Source: an uncultured Oscillospiraceae bacterium
Lineage (GTDB): Bacteria > Bacillota > Clostridia > Oscillospirales > Oscillospiraceae
DNA length: 64,000 bases
NCBI GenBank assembly: GCA_944385365.1
Contig: CALWWW010000008.1
Span: 21,489-85,488 of the forward strand
Reading direction: 5' to 3'
Positions within the stretch are counted from its first letter, which is position 1. Each line of letters begins with the position of its first letter. This document shows positions 33,924 through 43,351 of this stretch, piece after piece. The notes under the pieces are model-generated. The model worked only from the letters and a program-made list of their open reading frames with translations, was not told the DNA's origin and did not search any database. A program made the translations under genes and the position numbers.

Positions 33924-34907
33924 TTACTTTTCCGTATTCAGAGTACGGTAGCCGGTGGCGAAGTCCACCACGTTATCGGGGCGCTCTCCGTTCAGAAACT
34001 TTTTCAGATTCCGACAGGCAATCTCCACGATTTTCTCCGTGGTTTCCGGCACGTCCCCAAAACTGGCGCCCGCCACATGGGGCGTAATCAGCACATCTTT
34101 CCGCCGCCACAACGGATGGTCCGGCGGCAGCGGTTCCGGGTTGGTCACATCCAGCACCGCCCCGGCCAGGTGGCCCGATTCCAGCACTTCATTGAGCACG
34201 TCCGGGTCCAGCAGCGTTCCCCGGCCCACATTGACCAGCAACGCCGTATCTTTCATGGACCGCAGCACTTCCCGGCTCAGCAGTCCCCTGGTCTCCGCCG
34301 TATTGGGCAGGGCGCACACCACCACGTCGGCCCGGCCCCACAATTTGGGCAGGTCCTCCATGGTGTACATCTCGTCAAAACACTCGGGCGTTTCCCGCTT
34401 GGTCCGGCGGACGCCGATGACGGCCCTGGGCAAAAAGGGCCGCAGCCGTTTCGCCACCGCCGTGCCGATATCCCCGGCTCCGACGATCAGAACCGTCGCG
34501 CCCTCGATGCCCTTTCCCGACAGCTGGGGTAGCCACTCTCCCCGCTCCTGCTGGCGCACATAGGCGTCCAGGTGGCGAAGCCGCAGCAGCACCGCGCCGA
34601 GGACATACTCCGCAATGACACCGCCGAACGCGCCGGTGGCGCAGCTGACCAGAACATTGTCCGGAAACGACGGAGCCTTGGTGTACAGGTCTGCCCCGGC
34701 CCAGGTCATCTGAATCCACCGGAGATTGGGCGCATCCGCCAGCGTCTCCGGCTTCGGTTCTCCGACGATGGCCGTGGCGGCCCCAAAGGCCGCCCGCCGC
34801 TGTTCCTCGTCGCAGTCCTCCGCAAAGATCACCGGCACGGACCCGGCGGCGGCCCGCAGCCGTTCCCGCTGGGCCGGTGTAAACGACGGCAGCACGTAAA
34901 CACTCAT
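33924..34907 (-). CDS. D-isomer-specific 2-hydroxyacid dehydrogenase
   Basis: This is a 327-residue NAD(P)-dependent dehydrogenase. It has the nucleotide motif VLIVGAGDIGTAVA near residue 140, the catalytic Arg in LVNVGRGTLLD and Glu in DVTNPEPLP, and the catalytic His in LITPHVAG. The substrate among alpha-keto acids cannot be told. It overlaps the ProX-type gene by four bases, so it is the third gene of an LCP-ProX-dehydrogenase operon with no obvious shared pathway. Confidence 0.92.
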   Translation of the reverse strand: MSVYVLPSFTPAQRERLRAAAGSVPVIFAEDCDEEQRRAAFGAATAIVGEPKPETLADAPNLRWIQMTWAGADLYTKAPSFPDNVLVSCATGAFGGVIAEYVLGAVLLRLRHLDAYVRQQERGEWLPQLSGKGIEGATVLIVGAGDIGTAVAKRLRPFLPRAVIGVRRTKRETPECFDEMYTMEDLPKLWGRADVVVCALPNTAETRGLLSREVLRSMKDTALLVNVGRGTLLDPDVLNEVLESGHLAGAVLDVTNPEPLPPDHPLWRRKDVLITPHVAGASFGDVPETTEKIVEIACRNLKKFLNGERPDNVVDFATGYRTLNTEK

Positions 34908-35479
34908 GCTTCCGGCTCCTCCACCGGCAAATCCACAAAAATCGGCTCGTGGTGCAGCTCCGGCAGCACCTTATGGAGCAGATCGTCCATGGTGAACCAG
35001 ATGGTGGACGCGTTGATGCAGGGGTGGCAGCTGACGTTTTTCGCCTCGGCCACGGATTTGTCGATGACCAGCTGCACCTGGTTTTCCGTGTCGTGCATCA
35101 GTCCCAGCACCGTGACGGAGCCGGGCGTCAGATTCAGATACCGCTCCATGTCCTCCGCCCCGGCAAAGCTGAGCCGGGCCACGCCCAGCTGCTTGGACAG
35201 GTCCTTGGTCTTGAACACCTTTTCCCCGTCCAGCATCAGCAGATAGAACTTGGTTTTCTGCCGGTTGCAGAGGAAGAGATTCTTGCAGATTTTCTCCCCC
35301 AGAACCTGCTCCACGGCCTCACACTGGGCGATGGTGTCGGCGTGGCTGTGGTCGGCACGGGCATAGGGGATTTCCAGCCGGTCCAGCAGGTCGTAGCAGG
35401 CCATCTCTTTGGGAAGCCGGTTGGCCGCCGAAGCGGGCCGCCCGTGATACAGCGTTTGATCGATGTAAAATTCGTCCAT
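34904..35479 (-). CDS. YbaK/ProX-type aminoacyl-tRNA deacylase
   Basis: This is a 191-residue free-standing editing domain of the PrdX/ProXp-ala group, which clears misacylated tRNA-Pro. Seen are ADHSHADTIAQCEAV, KNLFLCNRQKTKFYLLML with the conserved Lys, GSVTVLGLMHD and a late SCHPCINASTIW. The ATG at 35479 has GAGGT five bases upstream. An upstream TTG in frame is less likely. It begins eight bases after the LCP gene. Confidence 0.88.
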   Translation of the reverse strand: MDEFYIDQTLYHGRPASAANRLPKEMACYDLLDRLEIPYARADHSHADTIAQCEAVEQVLGEKICKNLFLCNRQKTKFYLLMLDGEKVFKTKDLSKQLGVARLSFAGAEDMERYLNLTPGSVTVLGLMHDTENQVQLVIDKSVAEAKNVSCHPCINASTIWFTMDDLLHKVLPELHHEPIFVDLPVEEPEA

Positions 35480-35487
35480 TTTGTACC

Positions 35488-36888
35488 TCAATAGCCGCGG
35501 ATGTACAGATCATCCACGGTGATATCCCGCTCATAGGGATTGATGCAGCGGTTCACCGTATCGGGCACCGTGTAGGGGTCCAGCAGATAGTAGGAGCCGC
35601 CGGAAATGGTGGTGGCCGTACCGGGCAGCGTCTCCGTCTGGATGTTGTCCAGGTCACAGCGCAGCATGGCCCAGGCCAGCCACGACAGCTCCTTGACGTT
35701 CAAATCCGTCTCCACGTTGCCGCCCAGCCAGGCCACCAGCTGGGGCGTCTTGAACACCAGCGTGGGGCTGACCCACTGCTTGGCCGCCGCCGAGACAAAG
35801 TCCCGCTGCACGTCCACACGGCCCAAATCCGCCGTGGCATAGCCGGAACGGAACCGCACCAGGCCCATAGCCTCGGTGCCGTTGAGCTTCTGCTCTCCGG
35901 CCTTCAAATCAATATAGAGGTCCTGGCTGGGGTCGTTGTAGTACATATCCTGGGGCACGTTGAAGGTGACGCCGCCCATGATATCCACCAGGTCCACAAA
36001 GCTGTCCAGATTGACCATAATATAGCCGTCGGGCCAGAATCCAATGGACTCCTTCACCCGCTGCTGGAGCATTTCCATGCCCTCTTCGCCGCCGCCGTTG
36101 ATGCCGTAAACGCCGTTGATCTTGGGCACCGAATAGGAGCCGTTGACCCGGGTATCTCTGGGAATACTGACCAGCGACACCTGTTTGTCACTGGTATTGA
36201 CATTCATCAGCATCAGGGTGTCGGTGCGGGTGCCGCCCTCGTCGGTACCGATGAGCAGAATGGTAGAGGAACCGGCCTTGCGGGCGCCCAGACTGTCCGC
36301 GCCATCGTAGACGGGCTGGGTAGCGATGAGCTTGGACACCAGAGCCACCAGCGCCGCCAGCACCAGAAGGATCAGCAGCAGGATGAAAATGCGTTTGATC
36401 CAACGGCCTTTCCGCTTCTTTCTGGGGCGCTCCTCGTACAACTCGTCGTCCTCCTCATCCTCGTCATCATCCAGGTCCTCGAACATCTGCCGGGCGGACA
36501 TGGGACCCTGGGCGCGGCGGACGGCCCGTTGGGCGTCGCTGCGGGATTGGGGCGGAGCCGCCGAGGGCTTCGGCTGGGTCGGACGGCCGCCGGCAGGCGT
36601 CTGCACAGGCCGGGCCGCACGGGCCGACGCGCTGCGGACCACCGGGGCACGGTTCTCCGAGCCGAAATACTCACCGGCAAAGTCGGGCCGCTCCCAGGGC
36701 GGCACCGGTTTCGACTGCTGCGGCATATGGATGGGAGTATATTGCTGCGTCTCATCGGAGACGGCGCTGTGGCTGGGTGCGGCAGGCTCTGCCGGAGGCA
36801 CGTCTCCGCCGTCGGCCCCGTCCTCGCCCAGCAGCCGCCGGACATCCGACAAAATCTCGTCCAGATCGCCGGAATCATAAGGGGACAT
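35488..36888 (-). CDS. LytR-CpsA-Psr family cell-wall transferase
   Basis: This is a 466-residue LCP protein. A long cytoplasmic N-terminal part (about 165 residues, Pro/Ala/Gln-rich then very acidic with a DDDEDEEDD run) precedes a basic RPRKKRKGRW stretch and one transmembrane helix. The extracellular LCP domain carries SIPRDTRV, KINGVYG and LVRFRSGYATADLGRVDVQRDF, whose Arg and Asp residues bind the polyprenyl pyrophosphate. It should attach glycopolymers to peptidoglycan. AAGGAA precedes the ATG, and a promoter lies about 65 bases upstream. Confidence 0.92.
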   Translation of the reverse strand: MSPYDSGDLDEILSDVRRLLGEDGADGGDVPPAEPAAPSHSAVSDETQQYTPIHMPQQSKPVPPWERPDFAGEYFGSENRAPVVRSASARAARPVQTPAGGRPTQPKPSAAPPQSRSDAQRAVRRAQGPMSARQMFEDLDDDEDEEDDELYEERPRKKRKGRWIKRIFILLLILLVLAALVALVSKLIATQPVYDGADSLGARKAGSSTILLIGTDEGGTRTDTLMLMNVNTSDKQVSLVSIPRDTRVNGSYSVPKINGVYGINGGGEEGMEMLQQRVKESIGFWPDGYIMVNLDSFVDLVDIMGGVTFNVPQDMYYNDPSQDLYIDLKAGEQKLNGTEAMGLVRFRSGYATADLGRVDVQRDFVSAAAKQWVSPTLVFKTPQLVAWLGGNVETDLNVKELSWLAWAMLRCDLDNIQTETLPGTATTISGGSYYLLDPYTVPDTVNRCINPYERDITVDDLYIRGY

Positions 36889-36950
36889 AACGCCACTTCC
36901 TTTCCTGTTTTTATCCGGACCGCGCCCATGGGCTGCCATCCGGGTCTACT

Positions 36951-36979
36951 ATTTTAATACGAAATCGCGGCGGTGTAAA
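36951..36979 (-). promoter_or_regulatory. LCP operon promoter
   Basis: TTTACA and TAAAAT are separated by 17 bases. Confidence 0.7.
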
Positions 36980-37042
36980 CGAGATTTTTTGAAAAACCGG
37001 GAAATTCGTCGAAATTCTACCGCGTATTTTTACTGTACTATC

Positions 37043-37072
37043 TTTACAGACACGGTTGGATTGTGGTATACT
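37043..37072 (+). promoter_or_regulatory. Promoter of the DUF362 operon
   Basis: TTTACA and TATACT are 18 bases apart, with an extended TGG before the -10. It is divergent from the LCP promoter. Confidence 0.65.
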
Positions 37073-37111
37073 GGAAGTTGAATTGGAATAATTTCACTAG
37101 GAGTTTTAGCC

Positions 37112-38254
37112 ATGGATGTCTCTGTCGTTCCCTGTTCTGCATATGACTTGTCCCAATGCCGTCAGGCGCTGGAGCAATTACTGTCCCCCCTGGGGGGCCT
37201 GGACTGGGTGCGCCCCGGTATGCGCGTGGGGCTCAAGGCCAATCTGATCACGTTTCTCAAGCCCGACGCCGCCGGTACCACCCATCCGGTGGTGCTCAGC
37301 GCCCTGTCGGAGCTGCTGACCGAGCGCGGCGCGGAGGTCATCATCGGCGACAGCCCCGGCGGACTCTACAATGCCGCCTTTGTGGGCCGGGTCTACAGCG
37401 CCGCCGGGCTCCATGAGACGGAACAGCACGGGGCCAAGCTCAACCAGGATTTCTCCCAGCGGGAGGTGGAGTACCCCGAGGGCAAGATCTGCCGCCGCTT
37501 TCCCTATACGGCATGGCTGGATTCCGTGGACGCCGTCATCAACGTGTGCAAGCTGAAAACCCACGGCATGATGGCCCTGTCCTGCGGCGCGAAAAACCTC
37601 TTCGGCGTCATCCCCGGCACCCGCAAGCCGGAATTCCATTTTCAGTTTTCCAATCCGGCGGACTTTACCCGGATGATTATTGATCTGGATGAATATGTCA
37701 AACCGGTGCTCCACATCTGCGACGCCATTGTGGGCATGGAGGGCAACGGTCCCACCGCCGGTACGCCCCGGCCCGTGGGCTGTCTGGCCGCCTCGGCCAG
37801 CCCCCACCAGCTGGATTTGGTCTGCGCTGCCCTGGTGGGCCTGAGCCGCAGCGACGTCCCCACGTTGGAGGCCGCCTACGAACGGCAGATGATCCCGGCC
37901 ACGGTGGACGAGCTCACCGTCTCCGACGGCTGGCGGGACTTTATCGTGCCCGATTACCAGCGCATTCAGGGCCAGAGCAGCCTGCTGTTCCGGGGCCGCG
38001 GCGGTCTTTTGGGCCGCGTGGGCGGCGCCGTCATTCAGGCCGCCGTCTGTCCCCGGCCCACGGTGAAGCCATCGGTCTGCGTCGGCTGCGGCGAATGTTC
38101 CCACGTCTGCCCGGCCAAGGCCATCACCATGAAAAACAAACTGCCGGTCATCGACCGCCGCGCCTGTATCCGCTGCTTCTGCTGTCAGGAGTTTTGCCCC
38201 AAGGGGGCCATGGTACAGCACCGGCCCCTGGCCGCCCGGATTCTCAACCCATGA
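37112..38254 (+). CDS. DUF362 protein with C-terminal 2x4Fe-4S ferredoxin domain
   Basis: This is a 380-residue cytoplasmic iron-sulfur protein. The DUF362 part (about 1-300) shows KANLITFLKPD, GDSPGGLYN, NVCKLKTHGMMALSCGAKNL and VGMEGNGPTAG. The ferredoxin part has CVGCGECSHVCPAKAI from Cys323 and CIRCFCCQEFCPKGA, enough for two 4Fe-4S clusters. These proteins are thought to donate electrons in anaerobes, but the substrate is unknown. It is 19 bases upstream of the YfcE-type gene and probably co-transcribed with it. Confidence 0.9.
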   Translation: MDVSVVPCSAYDLSQCRQALEQLLSPLGGLDWVRPGMRVGLKANLITFLKPDAAGTTHPVVLSALSELLTERGAEVIIGDSPGGLYNAAFVGRVYSAAGLHETEQHGAKLNQDFSQREVEYPEGKICRRFPYTAWLDSVDAVINVCKLKTHGMMALSCGAKNLFGVIPGTRKPEFHFQFSNPADFTRMIIDLDEYVKPVLHICDAIVGMEGNGPTAGTPRPVGCLAASASPHQLDLVCAALVGLSRSDVPTLEAAYERQMIPATVDELTVSDGWRDFIVPDYQRIQGQSSLLFRGRGGLLGRVGGAVIQAAVCPRPTVKPSVCVGCGECSHVCPAKAITMKNKLPVIDRRACIRCFCCQEFCPKGAMVQHRPLAARILNP

Positions 38255-38273
38255 TTGAAGGAGATGCTTTCTC

Positions 38274-38816
38274 ATGAAACTCATGATTGCTTCCGACCTC
38301 CACGGCTCGGCCCATTGGTGCCGCAAGCTGCTGGACGCCTACGAGCGGGAGCAGCCGGACCGGCTGCTGCTGCTGGGAGATATTCTCTACCACGGCCCCC
38401 GCAACGATCTGCCCAAGGCCTATGACCCTAAAGCCGTCATCGCCATGCTGAACCCGCTGGCCGACCGGCTTCTTTGCGTCCGGGGCAACTGCGACTGTGA
38501 GGTGGACCAGATGGTGCTGGACTTCCCCATTCTGGCCGACTATGCCGTGCTGACCTGGAATGGCCGCCTGATTTACGCCACCCACGGCCATATCTTCGGG
38601 GAAAACAACCCGCCCAAATTGCAGCCCAAGGACATTTTGCTCTGCGGTCACACCCATGTGCCCCGGTGCAAGGCCCATGACGGGTTCACCTACTGGAACC
38701 CCGGCTCCGTGTCCATTCCCAAGGAGAACTCCCACCGGGGCTATATGCTGCTGGAGGGCGACCGGGCCGTCTGGAAAGAACTGGACGGCGACACGGTCAT
38801 GGAGACGAAGATTTGA
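38274..38816 (+). CDS. YfcE-family phosphodiesterase
   Basis: This is a 180-residue binuclear metallophosphodiesterase. It has ASDLHGS at residues 6-12, LLLGDILYHGPRN, VRGNCDCEVD and a GHTHVPR signature with WNPGSVSIPKE, a close match to E. coli YfcE. The natural substrate is not known. Its stop overlaps the TTG start of the next gene, so they are translationally coupled. Confidence 0.92.
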   Translation: MKLMIASDLHGSAHWCRKLLDAYEREQPDRLLLLGDILYHGPRNDLPKAYDPKAVIAMLNPLADRLLCVRGNCDCEVDQMVLDFPILADYAVLTWNGRLIYATHGHIFGENNPPKLQPKDILLCGHTHVPRCKAHDGFTYWNPGSVSIPKENSHRGYMLLEGDRAVWKELDGDTVMETKI

Positions 38817-39487
38817 CCCGGCCCAGCCGCCTGCTGACGGTGCTGCGGGCCGTGGTCACGGCGCTGCTGGTCCTCAGCGGCTCCATCGCCGTCCCCATCC
38901 TCTGCCGGTTTTTCTACTATCTGCACATCGGCCCCCTGGGACTGGTGGAGCAGACGGGCCTGTCGGCGGACCAGATTCGGCAGGCCTACAATGAAATGAT
39001 GGACTTCTGCATTGGACGGACGGATGTCTTTTCCGCCGGTGTTCTGCCCTTTTCTGCATCGGGGCGGGACCATTTTGCCGATGTGGGCGTGCTGTTCCGG
39101 CTGGATTTGATCATTCTGGCCGGTTCCCTGGCAGCGTGGCTGCTGCTGTGGTTCCTGGGCCGCCGGACCCGTCGGGTCCCGGCGCGTCTGCTGGGTCACG
39201 GGCCGGGCTTTTGGGCCGCTGTGGGGCTGGGCGCTGTGTTTCTGATCATCGGCGTCCTGGCGGCTCTCGATTTTGACCGGGCCTTTGTCCTGTTTCACAC
39301 GGTGTTTTTCCCCGGTAAGACCAACTGGGTCTTCGACTGGCGGACCGATCCCATTATCCTGCTGCTGCCGCAGTCCTTTTTCCGCAACTGCGCCCTGTTG
39401 ATTCTCGGAGTGCTGCTGCTGTGGTGCGGCGCGCTGGTGGCGCTGGATCTCCGGACCCGCCGAAAACACCGCGTCCAATCTACATAA
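38813..39487 (+). CDS. DUF1461 (TIGR01906) integral membrane protein
   Basis: This is a 224-residue protein with four predicted membrane helices (about residues 10-32, 92-115, 128-152 and 195-215). The loop between the first two carries YNEMMDFCIGRT and a DHFADVGVLF motif typical of TIGR01906. An FHTVFFPGKTNWVFD segment with a later LLPQSFF follows. The function is unknown. The start is TTG, overlapping the previous stop, with GGAG upstream. A strong terminator follows. Confidence 0.87.
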   Translation: MTRPSRLLTVLRAVVTALLVLSGSIAVPILCRFFYYLHIGPLGLVEQTGLSADQIRQAYNEMMDFCIGRTDVFSAGVLPFSASGRDHFADVGVLFRLDLIILAGSLAAWLLLWFLGRRTRRVPARLLGHGPGFWAAVGLGAVFLIIGVLAALDFDRAFVLFHTVFFPGKTNWVFDWRTDPIILLLPQSFFRNCALLILGVLLLWCGALVALDLRTRRKHRVQST

Positions 39488-39529
39488 AAAATGAGGGGTT
39501 TATCCACACGGATAACTCCCTCATTTTTT
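39486..39529 (+). terminator. Terminator of the DUF362-yfcE-DUF1461 operon
   Basis: AAAATGAGGG and CCCTCATTTT pair, with an inner ATCC/GGAT and a T-run. Confidence 0.85.
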
Positions 39530-39582
39530 ACTTCATTTAATGAAAGTACAGGTGGCGTCGCCGCCGGAACCGGAGGTGCTTC

Positions 39583-40083
39583 ATGAAGCAACGAATGGAA
39601 TTTCTCAAATTGGAACCGGCCCTGCACCGCTGGCTTCTGGCCCAGCTGGAACGGGCTCCCGCCACCCTGTCCGGCGCGGCGGAACTCCATGAGGCCATGT
39701 CTGATTTGCAGGAGGGGCATGTGTCCTCGCTGATGATGGAGCTGCTGCCCGCCGACACGCCAGCCATCGTTCCGGAGGAACGGCTGGTCTGCGGTCCGCT
39801 GACCATGTACCCCAGCAGCCACCGGGTCCTCAAGGAGGGCGCGGAACTGCTGCTGACGCCAAAAGAGTTCGATATTCTCCTGCTTTTGATGCAAAAACCC
39901 GGTCAGGTTTTTACAAAAGAGCAGATTTATCAGGCCGTCTGGGGGGACCCCTACTACATGGACGAGAGCAACATCATGGCCTTTATCCACAAGCTGCGCC
40001 GGAAAGTCGAACCCAATCCCGACGCCCCGGTCCATCTGCTCACGGTGTGGGGCGTGGGCTACCGTCTGGTGGATGGTCCCTGA
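39583..40083 (+). CDS. Orphan OmpR/PhoB-type winged-helix protein without receiver domain
   Basis: This is a 166-residue DNA-binding protein. The last 100 residues form an OmpR-type effector domain: LTPKEFDILLLLMQKPGQVFT, then the recognition helix region ESNIMAFIHKLRRKVE and the wing TVWGVGYRLVD. The first 65 residues are a helical region with no phospho-acceptor domain, and there is no adjacent histidine kinase. It may bind its own or the mgtA upstream region, since it sits directly before mgtA, but this is only proximity. GGAGG precedes the ATG. Confidence 0.85.
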   Translation: MKQRMEFLKLEPALHRWLLAQLERAPATLSGAAELHEAMSDLQEGHVSSLMMELLPADTPAIVPEERLVCGPLTMYPSSHRVLKEGAELLLTPKEFDILLLLMQKPGQVFTKEQIYQAVWGDPYYMDESNIMAFIHKLRRKVEPNPDAPVHLLTVWGVGYRLVDGP

Positions 40084-40230
40084 ATCGCAAGAAAATTGCA
40101 AGGGTTTTGCCATGGGCAAATTCCTATAAGTTCGCTAAGCTGACTATGGTCTGAAACAAAGACCGCAGCATTTGGCGTCAACCGCCAACGCAAACCATGA
40201 ATTTTTCAATCTCTGAAGGAGGTGCGAACC

Positions 40231-40482
40231 ATGGACAACGACAGAAGTAGCAGTCACAGTATGCGGCCGAAGCCACGACACGGCCTTTGGGCGCCCATGG
40301 GCCGCGCCGCTCGTTTCTGCCGCCGATCTTACGGAACGGAGGAAACGACCAATGAAGAGAATGATGAACGCACCTGCTGTCCGCGCCGGCCAGCAGGCCC
40401 TGCGGCTGCAATTCGCAGCCACGCACCCCTCCCGTGCGGTGCTGGAGCACCTGCACACCAGCCTTTCCGGCCTCACGCCTGA
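40231..40482 (+). CDS. Candidate mgtA leader ORF (83 residues)
   Basis: This small open frame has an exceptionally good ribosome site (AAGGAGGTG nine bases before the ATG) in the 5' region of mgtA, and runs 131 bases into mgtA in another frame. The first half is Arg-rich ([19 protein letters not shown]). It then has the acidic run [11 protein letters not shown] encoded across the mgtA start codon, and later a Pro-rich tail. In enteric bacteria acidic or Pro-rich leader peptides sense low Mg2+ at mgtA. A similar role here is inference. The full length may not all be conserved. Confidence 0.5.
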   Translation: MDNDRSSSHSMRPKPRHGLWAPMGRAARFCRRSYGTEETTNEENDERTCCPRRPAGPAAAIRSHAPLPCGAGAPAHQPFRPHA

Positions 40483-43093
40483 GGCAGTCACGGAAAGCCG
40501 TACCCAGTACGGCCCCAACACCATGGACCGCAGCAGCCGCCCCTCCCTGCTTCACCAGCTGTGGAGCGCCTTTGTCAATCCCTTTACGGCGATTTTGTTC
40601 TGTCTGGCCCTGGTGTCCACCGTCACCGACATGATTTTTCCCCGGTTTTCGCTGTTCGGCAGCACGCCGGAGGAGTTCGACCCCATTACGGTCATCATCA
40701 TTCTGACCATGGTGACCATTTCCGGCATTCTGCGGTTTGTCCAGGAGCGCCGCAGCTCCAACGCCTCGGAAAAGCTCCTGGCCATGATCACAACCACCTG
40801 CACCGTCACCCGTGACGGCGCCGAGCGGCAGGAACTGCCCCTGGAAGAGCTGGTGGTGGGCGATATCATCCACCTGTCCGTGGGCGATCTGATTCCCGCC
40901 GACGTCCGCATTCTGGAGGCGCGGGACTGCTTTGTCAGCCAGGCCGGTCTCACCGGTGAGAGCGCCCCCATCGAAAAGACGGCGGCCGCGCTTCCCGTCT
41001 ACAAGAGCGCCGCGGAATGCGAAAATCTGGCGTTGCAGGGCAGCAGTGTCGTGTCCGGCACGGCGACCGCCGTGGTACTGGCAGTAGGCGGCGAAACGCA
41101 GTTCGGCGCCATTGCCGCCAGCCTGTCCAAGGAGCCTACGGAGAGCAGTTTTACTCGCGGCATCAACGCCGTGTCCAAGGTCCTGATCCGCTTTATGCTG
41201 GTCATGGTGCCCCTGGTCTTTGTGCTGACGGGGCTGACCAAGGGCAACTGGCTGTCGGCCTTCCTGTTCGCCATCTCCGTGGCCGTGGGGCTGACGCCGG
41301 AGATGCTGCCCATGATTGTCACCACCTGTCTGGCCAAAGGCGCGGTGGTCATGGGACGGCGGCAGGTCATTGTAAAAAATCTCAACGCCATTCAGAATTT
41401 CGGTGCCATGGACGTGCTGTGCACCGACAAAACCGGCACGCTGACCCGGGACGAGGTGGTTCTGGAATACCACTGGAACGTGGAGGGCCGGGAGGACCTG
41501 CGGGTGCTGCGCCACGCCTACCTGAACAGCTATTTCCAGACCGGATATAAAAACCTCATGGATTTGGCGATTATCCGCAAAACCGAGGAATCGGAAGCCG
41601 CCGACCCCCGGCTCACGGACCTGTCCGAAGCCTATGAGAAGGTGGACGAGATTCCCTTCGACTTCCAGCGCCGCCGTCTGACGACGGTGGTCCGGGACCG
41701 TCAGGGCAAAACCCAGATGGTGACCAAGGGGGCCGTGGAGGAAATGCTCTCCGTCTGCGCCTATGCCGAGTGTGACGGCGCGGTGCGGCCCCTGGACGAG
41801 GACCTGCGCCGCCGGATTCTGGACACGGTGGCATCCCTCAACGACAAGGGCTTCCGGGTGCTGGCCCTGGCACAGAAGAGCAACCCCTCCCCGGTGGACG
41901 CTTTCGGTGTGGCCGATGAGCAGGACATGGTGCTGCTGGGCTATCTGGCCTTCCTGGACCCCCCCAAGGAGTCCGCCGCCGCGGCCATTGCCGCCATGGC
42001 AGCCCATGGTGTGGCTGTCAAGGTCCTGACCGGTGACAATGACAAGGTGACGGCCACGGTATGCCGTCAAGTGGGATTGCCGGTGGACCATCTGCTGCTG
42101 GGCAGCGATATCGAAGCCATGGACGACAAGACCCTGGCCCGTGCTGTGGAAACGACGACGGTATTTGCCAAGCTGTCCCCCGCCCAGAAAACCCGCATCG
42201 TTCAGGCGCTCCGGGCCAACGGCCACACGGTGGGCCATCTGGGCGACGGCATCAACGACGCCGCCGCCATGCAGGAGGCCGATATCGGCATCAGCGTCGA
42301 TACGGCGGTGGATGTGGCCAAGGAGGCCGCCGACCTGATTCTCCTGCAAAAGGACTTGATGGTGCTGGAAGACGGCATCCTCGAGGGCCGCAAGACGTAC
42401 GCCAACATGATCAAATACATCAAAATGACGGCGTCTTCCAACTTCGGCAACATGTTTTCCGTGTTGGCAGCTTCGGCGCTGCTGCCGTTCCTGCCCATGG
42501 CAAGCTTGCAGCTGATTCTGCTGAATCTGGTCTATGACCTGTCCTGCACGGCCATTCCCTGGGACCATGTGGACGAGGAATTCATCGCCCAGCCCCGGAC
42601 CTGGGACGCCAATTCCGTGGGCCGGTTCATGGTGTGGATGGGTCCCGTCAGCTCCATTTTCGATCTGCTGACCTACGCAGTGCTGTACTTCTTTATCTGC
42701 CCCCTGGTGGTGTCCCACGGTGTCCCCTTCCATCAGCTTTCCAGCCACTTCTCCGGTGCGGAGCTGGCAGCCATGCAGCAGCATTATGTGGCGTTGTTCC
42801 AGGCCGGATGGTTTGTGGAATCCATGTGGAGCCAGACGCTGGTGATCCATATGATCCGTACCCCCAAGCTGCCCTTTATCCAGAGCCGGGCTTCGGCTCC
42901 TGTGACGGTGCTGACGGGGATGGGCATTGCCCTGCTGACGCTGGTGCCCTTTACGGCGTTCGGCGCGGCCATCGGGTTTGATGCGCTGCCCGCTGTGTAC
43001 TTCGCGTATCTGGTTCCCTGCATTCTGCTGTATATGGCCCTGGCGACGCTGTTGAAAAATCTCTATGTCCGCCGTTACGGCCAGCTGTTGTAA
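40352..43093 (+). CDS. mgtA: Magnesium-importing P-type ATPase MgtA
   Basis: This is a 913-residue P3B-type ATPase. The A domain has [11 protein letters not shown]4 has [16 protein letters not shown], and the phosphorylated Asp359 lies in [12 protein letters not shown]. The P domain has VLTGDNDKV and [12 protein letters not shown]. The N(F)P-type helix is followed by a [15 protein letters not shown] segment and further C-terminal helices, with TPEMLP typical of MgtA/MgtB. It imports Mg2+ when external Mg2+ is scarce. The ATG follows GGAGG by nine bases. A translated upstream ORF overlaps its start, and cassette 7 follows its stop. Confidence 0.95.
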   Translation: MKRMMNAPAVRAGQQALRLQFAATHPSRAVLEHLHTSLSGLTPEAVTESRTQYGPNTMDRSSRPSLLHQLWSAFVNPFTAILFCLALVSTVTDMIFPRFSLFGSTPEEFDPITVIIILTMVTISGILRFVQERRSSNASEKLLAMITTTCTVTRDGAERQELPLEELVVGDIIHLSVGDLIPADVRILEARDCFVSQAGLTGESAPIEKTAAALPVYKSAAECENLALQGSSVVSGTATAVVLAVGGETQFGAIAASLSKEPTESSFTRGINAVSKVLIRFMLVMVPLVFVLTGLTKGNWLSAFLFAISVAVGLTPEMLPMIVTTCLAKGAVVMGRRQVIVKNLNAIQNFGAMDVLCTDKTGTLTRDEVVLEYHWNVEGREDLRVLRHAYLNSYFQTGYKNLMDLAIIRKTEESEAADPRLTDLSEAYEKVDEIPFDFQRRRLTTVVRDRQGKTQMVTKGAVEEMLSVCAYAECDGAVRPLDEDLRRRILDTVASLNDKGFRVLALAQKSNPSPVDAFGVADEQDMVLLGYLAFLDPPKESAAAAIAAMAAHGVAVKVLTGDNDKVTATVCRQVGLPVDHLLLGSDIEAMDDKTLARAVETTTVFAKLSPAQKTRIVQALRANGHTVGHLGDGINDAAAMQEADIGISVDTAVDVAKEAADLILLQKDLMVLEDGILEGRKTYANMIKYIKMTASSNFGNMFSVLAASALLPFLPMASLQLILLNLVYDLSCTAIPWDHVDEEFIAQPRTWDANSVGRFMVWMGPVSSIFDLLTYAVLYFFICPLVVSHGVPFHQLSSHFSGAELAAMQQHYVALFQAGWFVESMWSQTLVIHMIRTPKLPFIQSRASAPVTVLTGMGIALLTLVPFTAFGAAIGFDALPAVYFAYLVPCILLYMALATLLKNLYVRRYGQLL

Positions 43094-43107
43094 AAAGCCC
43101 AAAAGTG

Positions 43108-43340
43108 AAAGTTTTACTCGATTTTTTTCAAAAAATCGCGGTTTCCAAAGGCAGAGCCTTTGGTCGCCCGCCGCAGCGTGCGAAACTCCCGCTGGCCGCA
43201 GCCAGCGAAACACCCGCCCGCCGCAGCGGGCGAAACCCCCAAGCGTCCCAAAGCGCCATCCGCAGATGGCGCAACCCCCGCGGCAATGCCGCAAGGCCGC
43301 CGTCCCCACCCCCACGCGGGTGGCGGACGGCGGCCTTTTT
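43108..43340 (+). repeat. Hairpin-module cassette, locus 7 (3' of mgtA)
   Basis: The order is AT-rich hairpin, CAAAGGCAGAGCCTTTG, module GCCCGC/GCGTGC (one mismatch), modules GCTGGC and GCCCGC, the GCGCCATC module, a CGGCAATGCCG stem and GGCCGCCGTCC/GGACGGCGGCC with TTTTT. Confidence 0.85.
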
Positions 43341-43351
43341 GATCCCCCCAC

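Noticed and set aside
40084-40230. M-box (Mg2+) riboswitch before mgtA
   Set aside because: The region is too short and shows only a small TTGGCG/CGCCAA hairpin. No M-box core was recognised.
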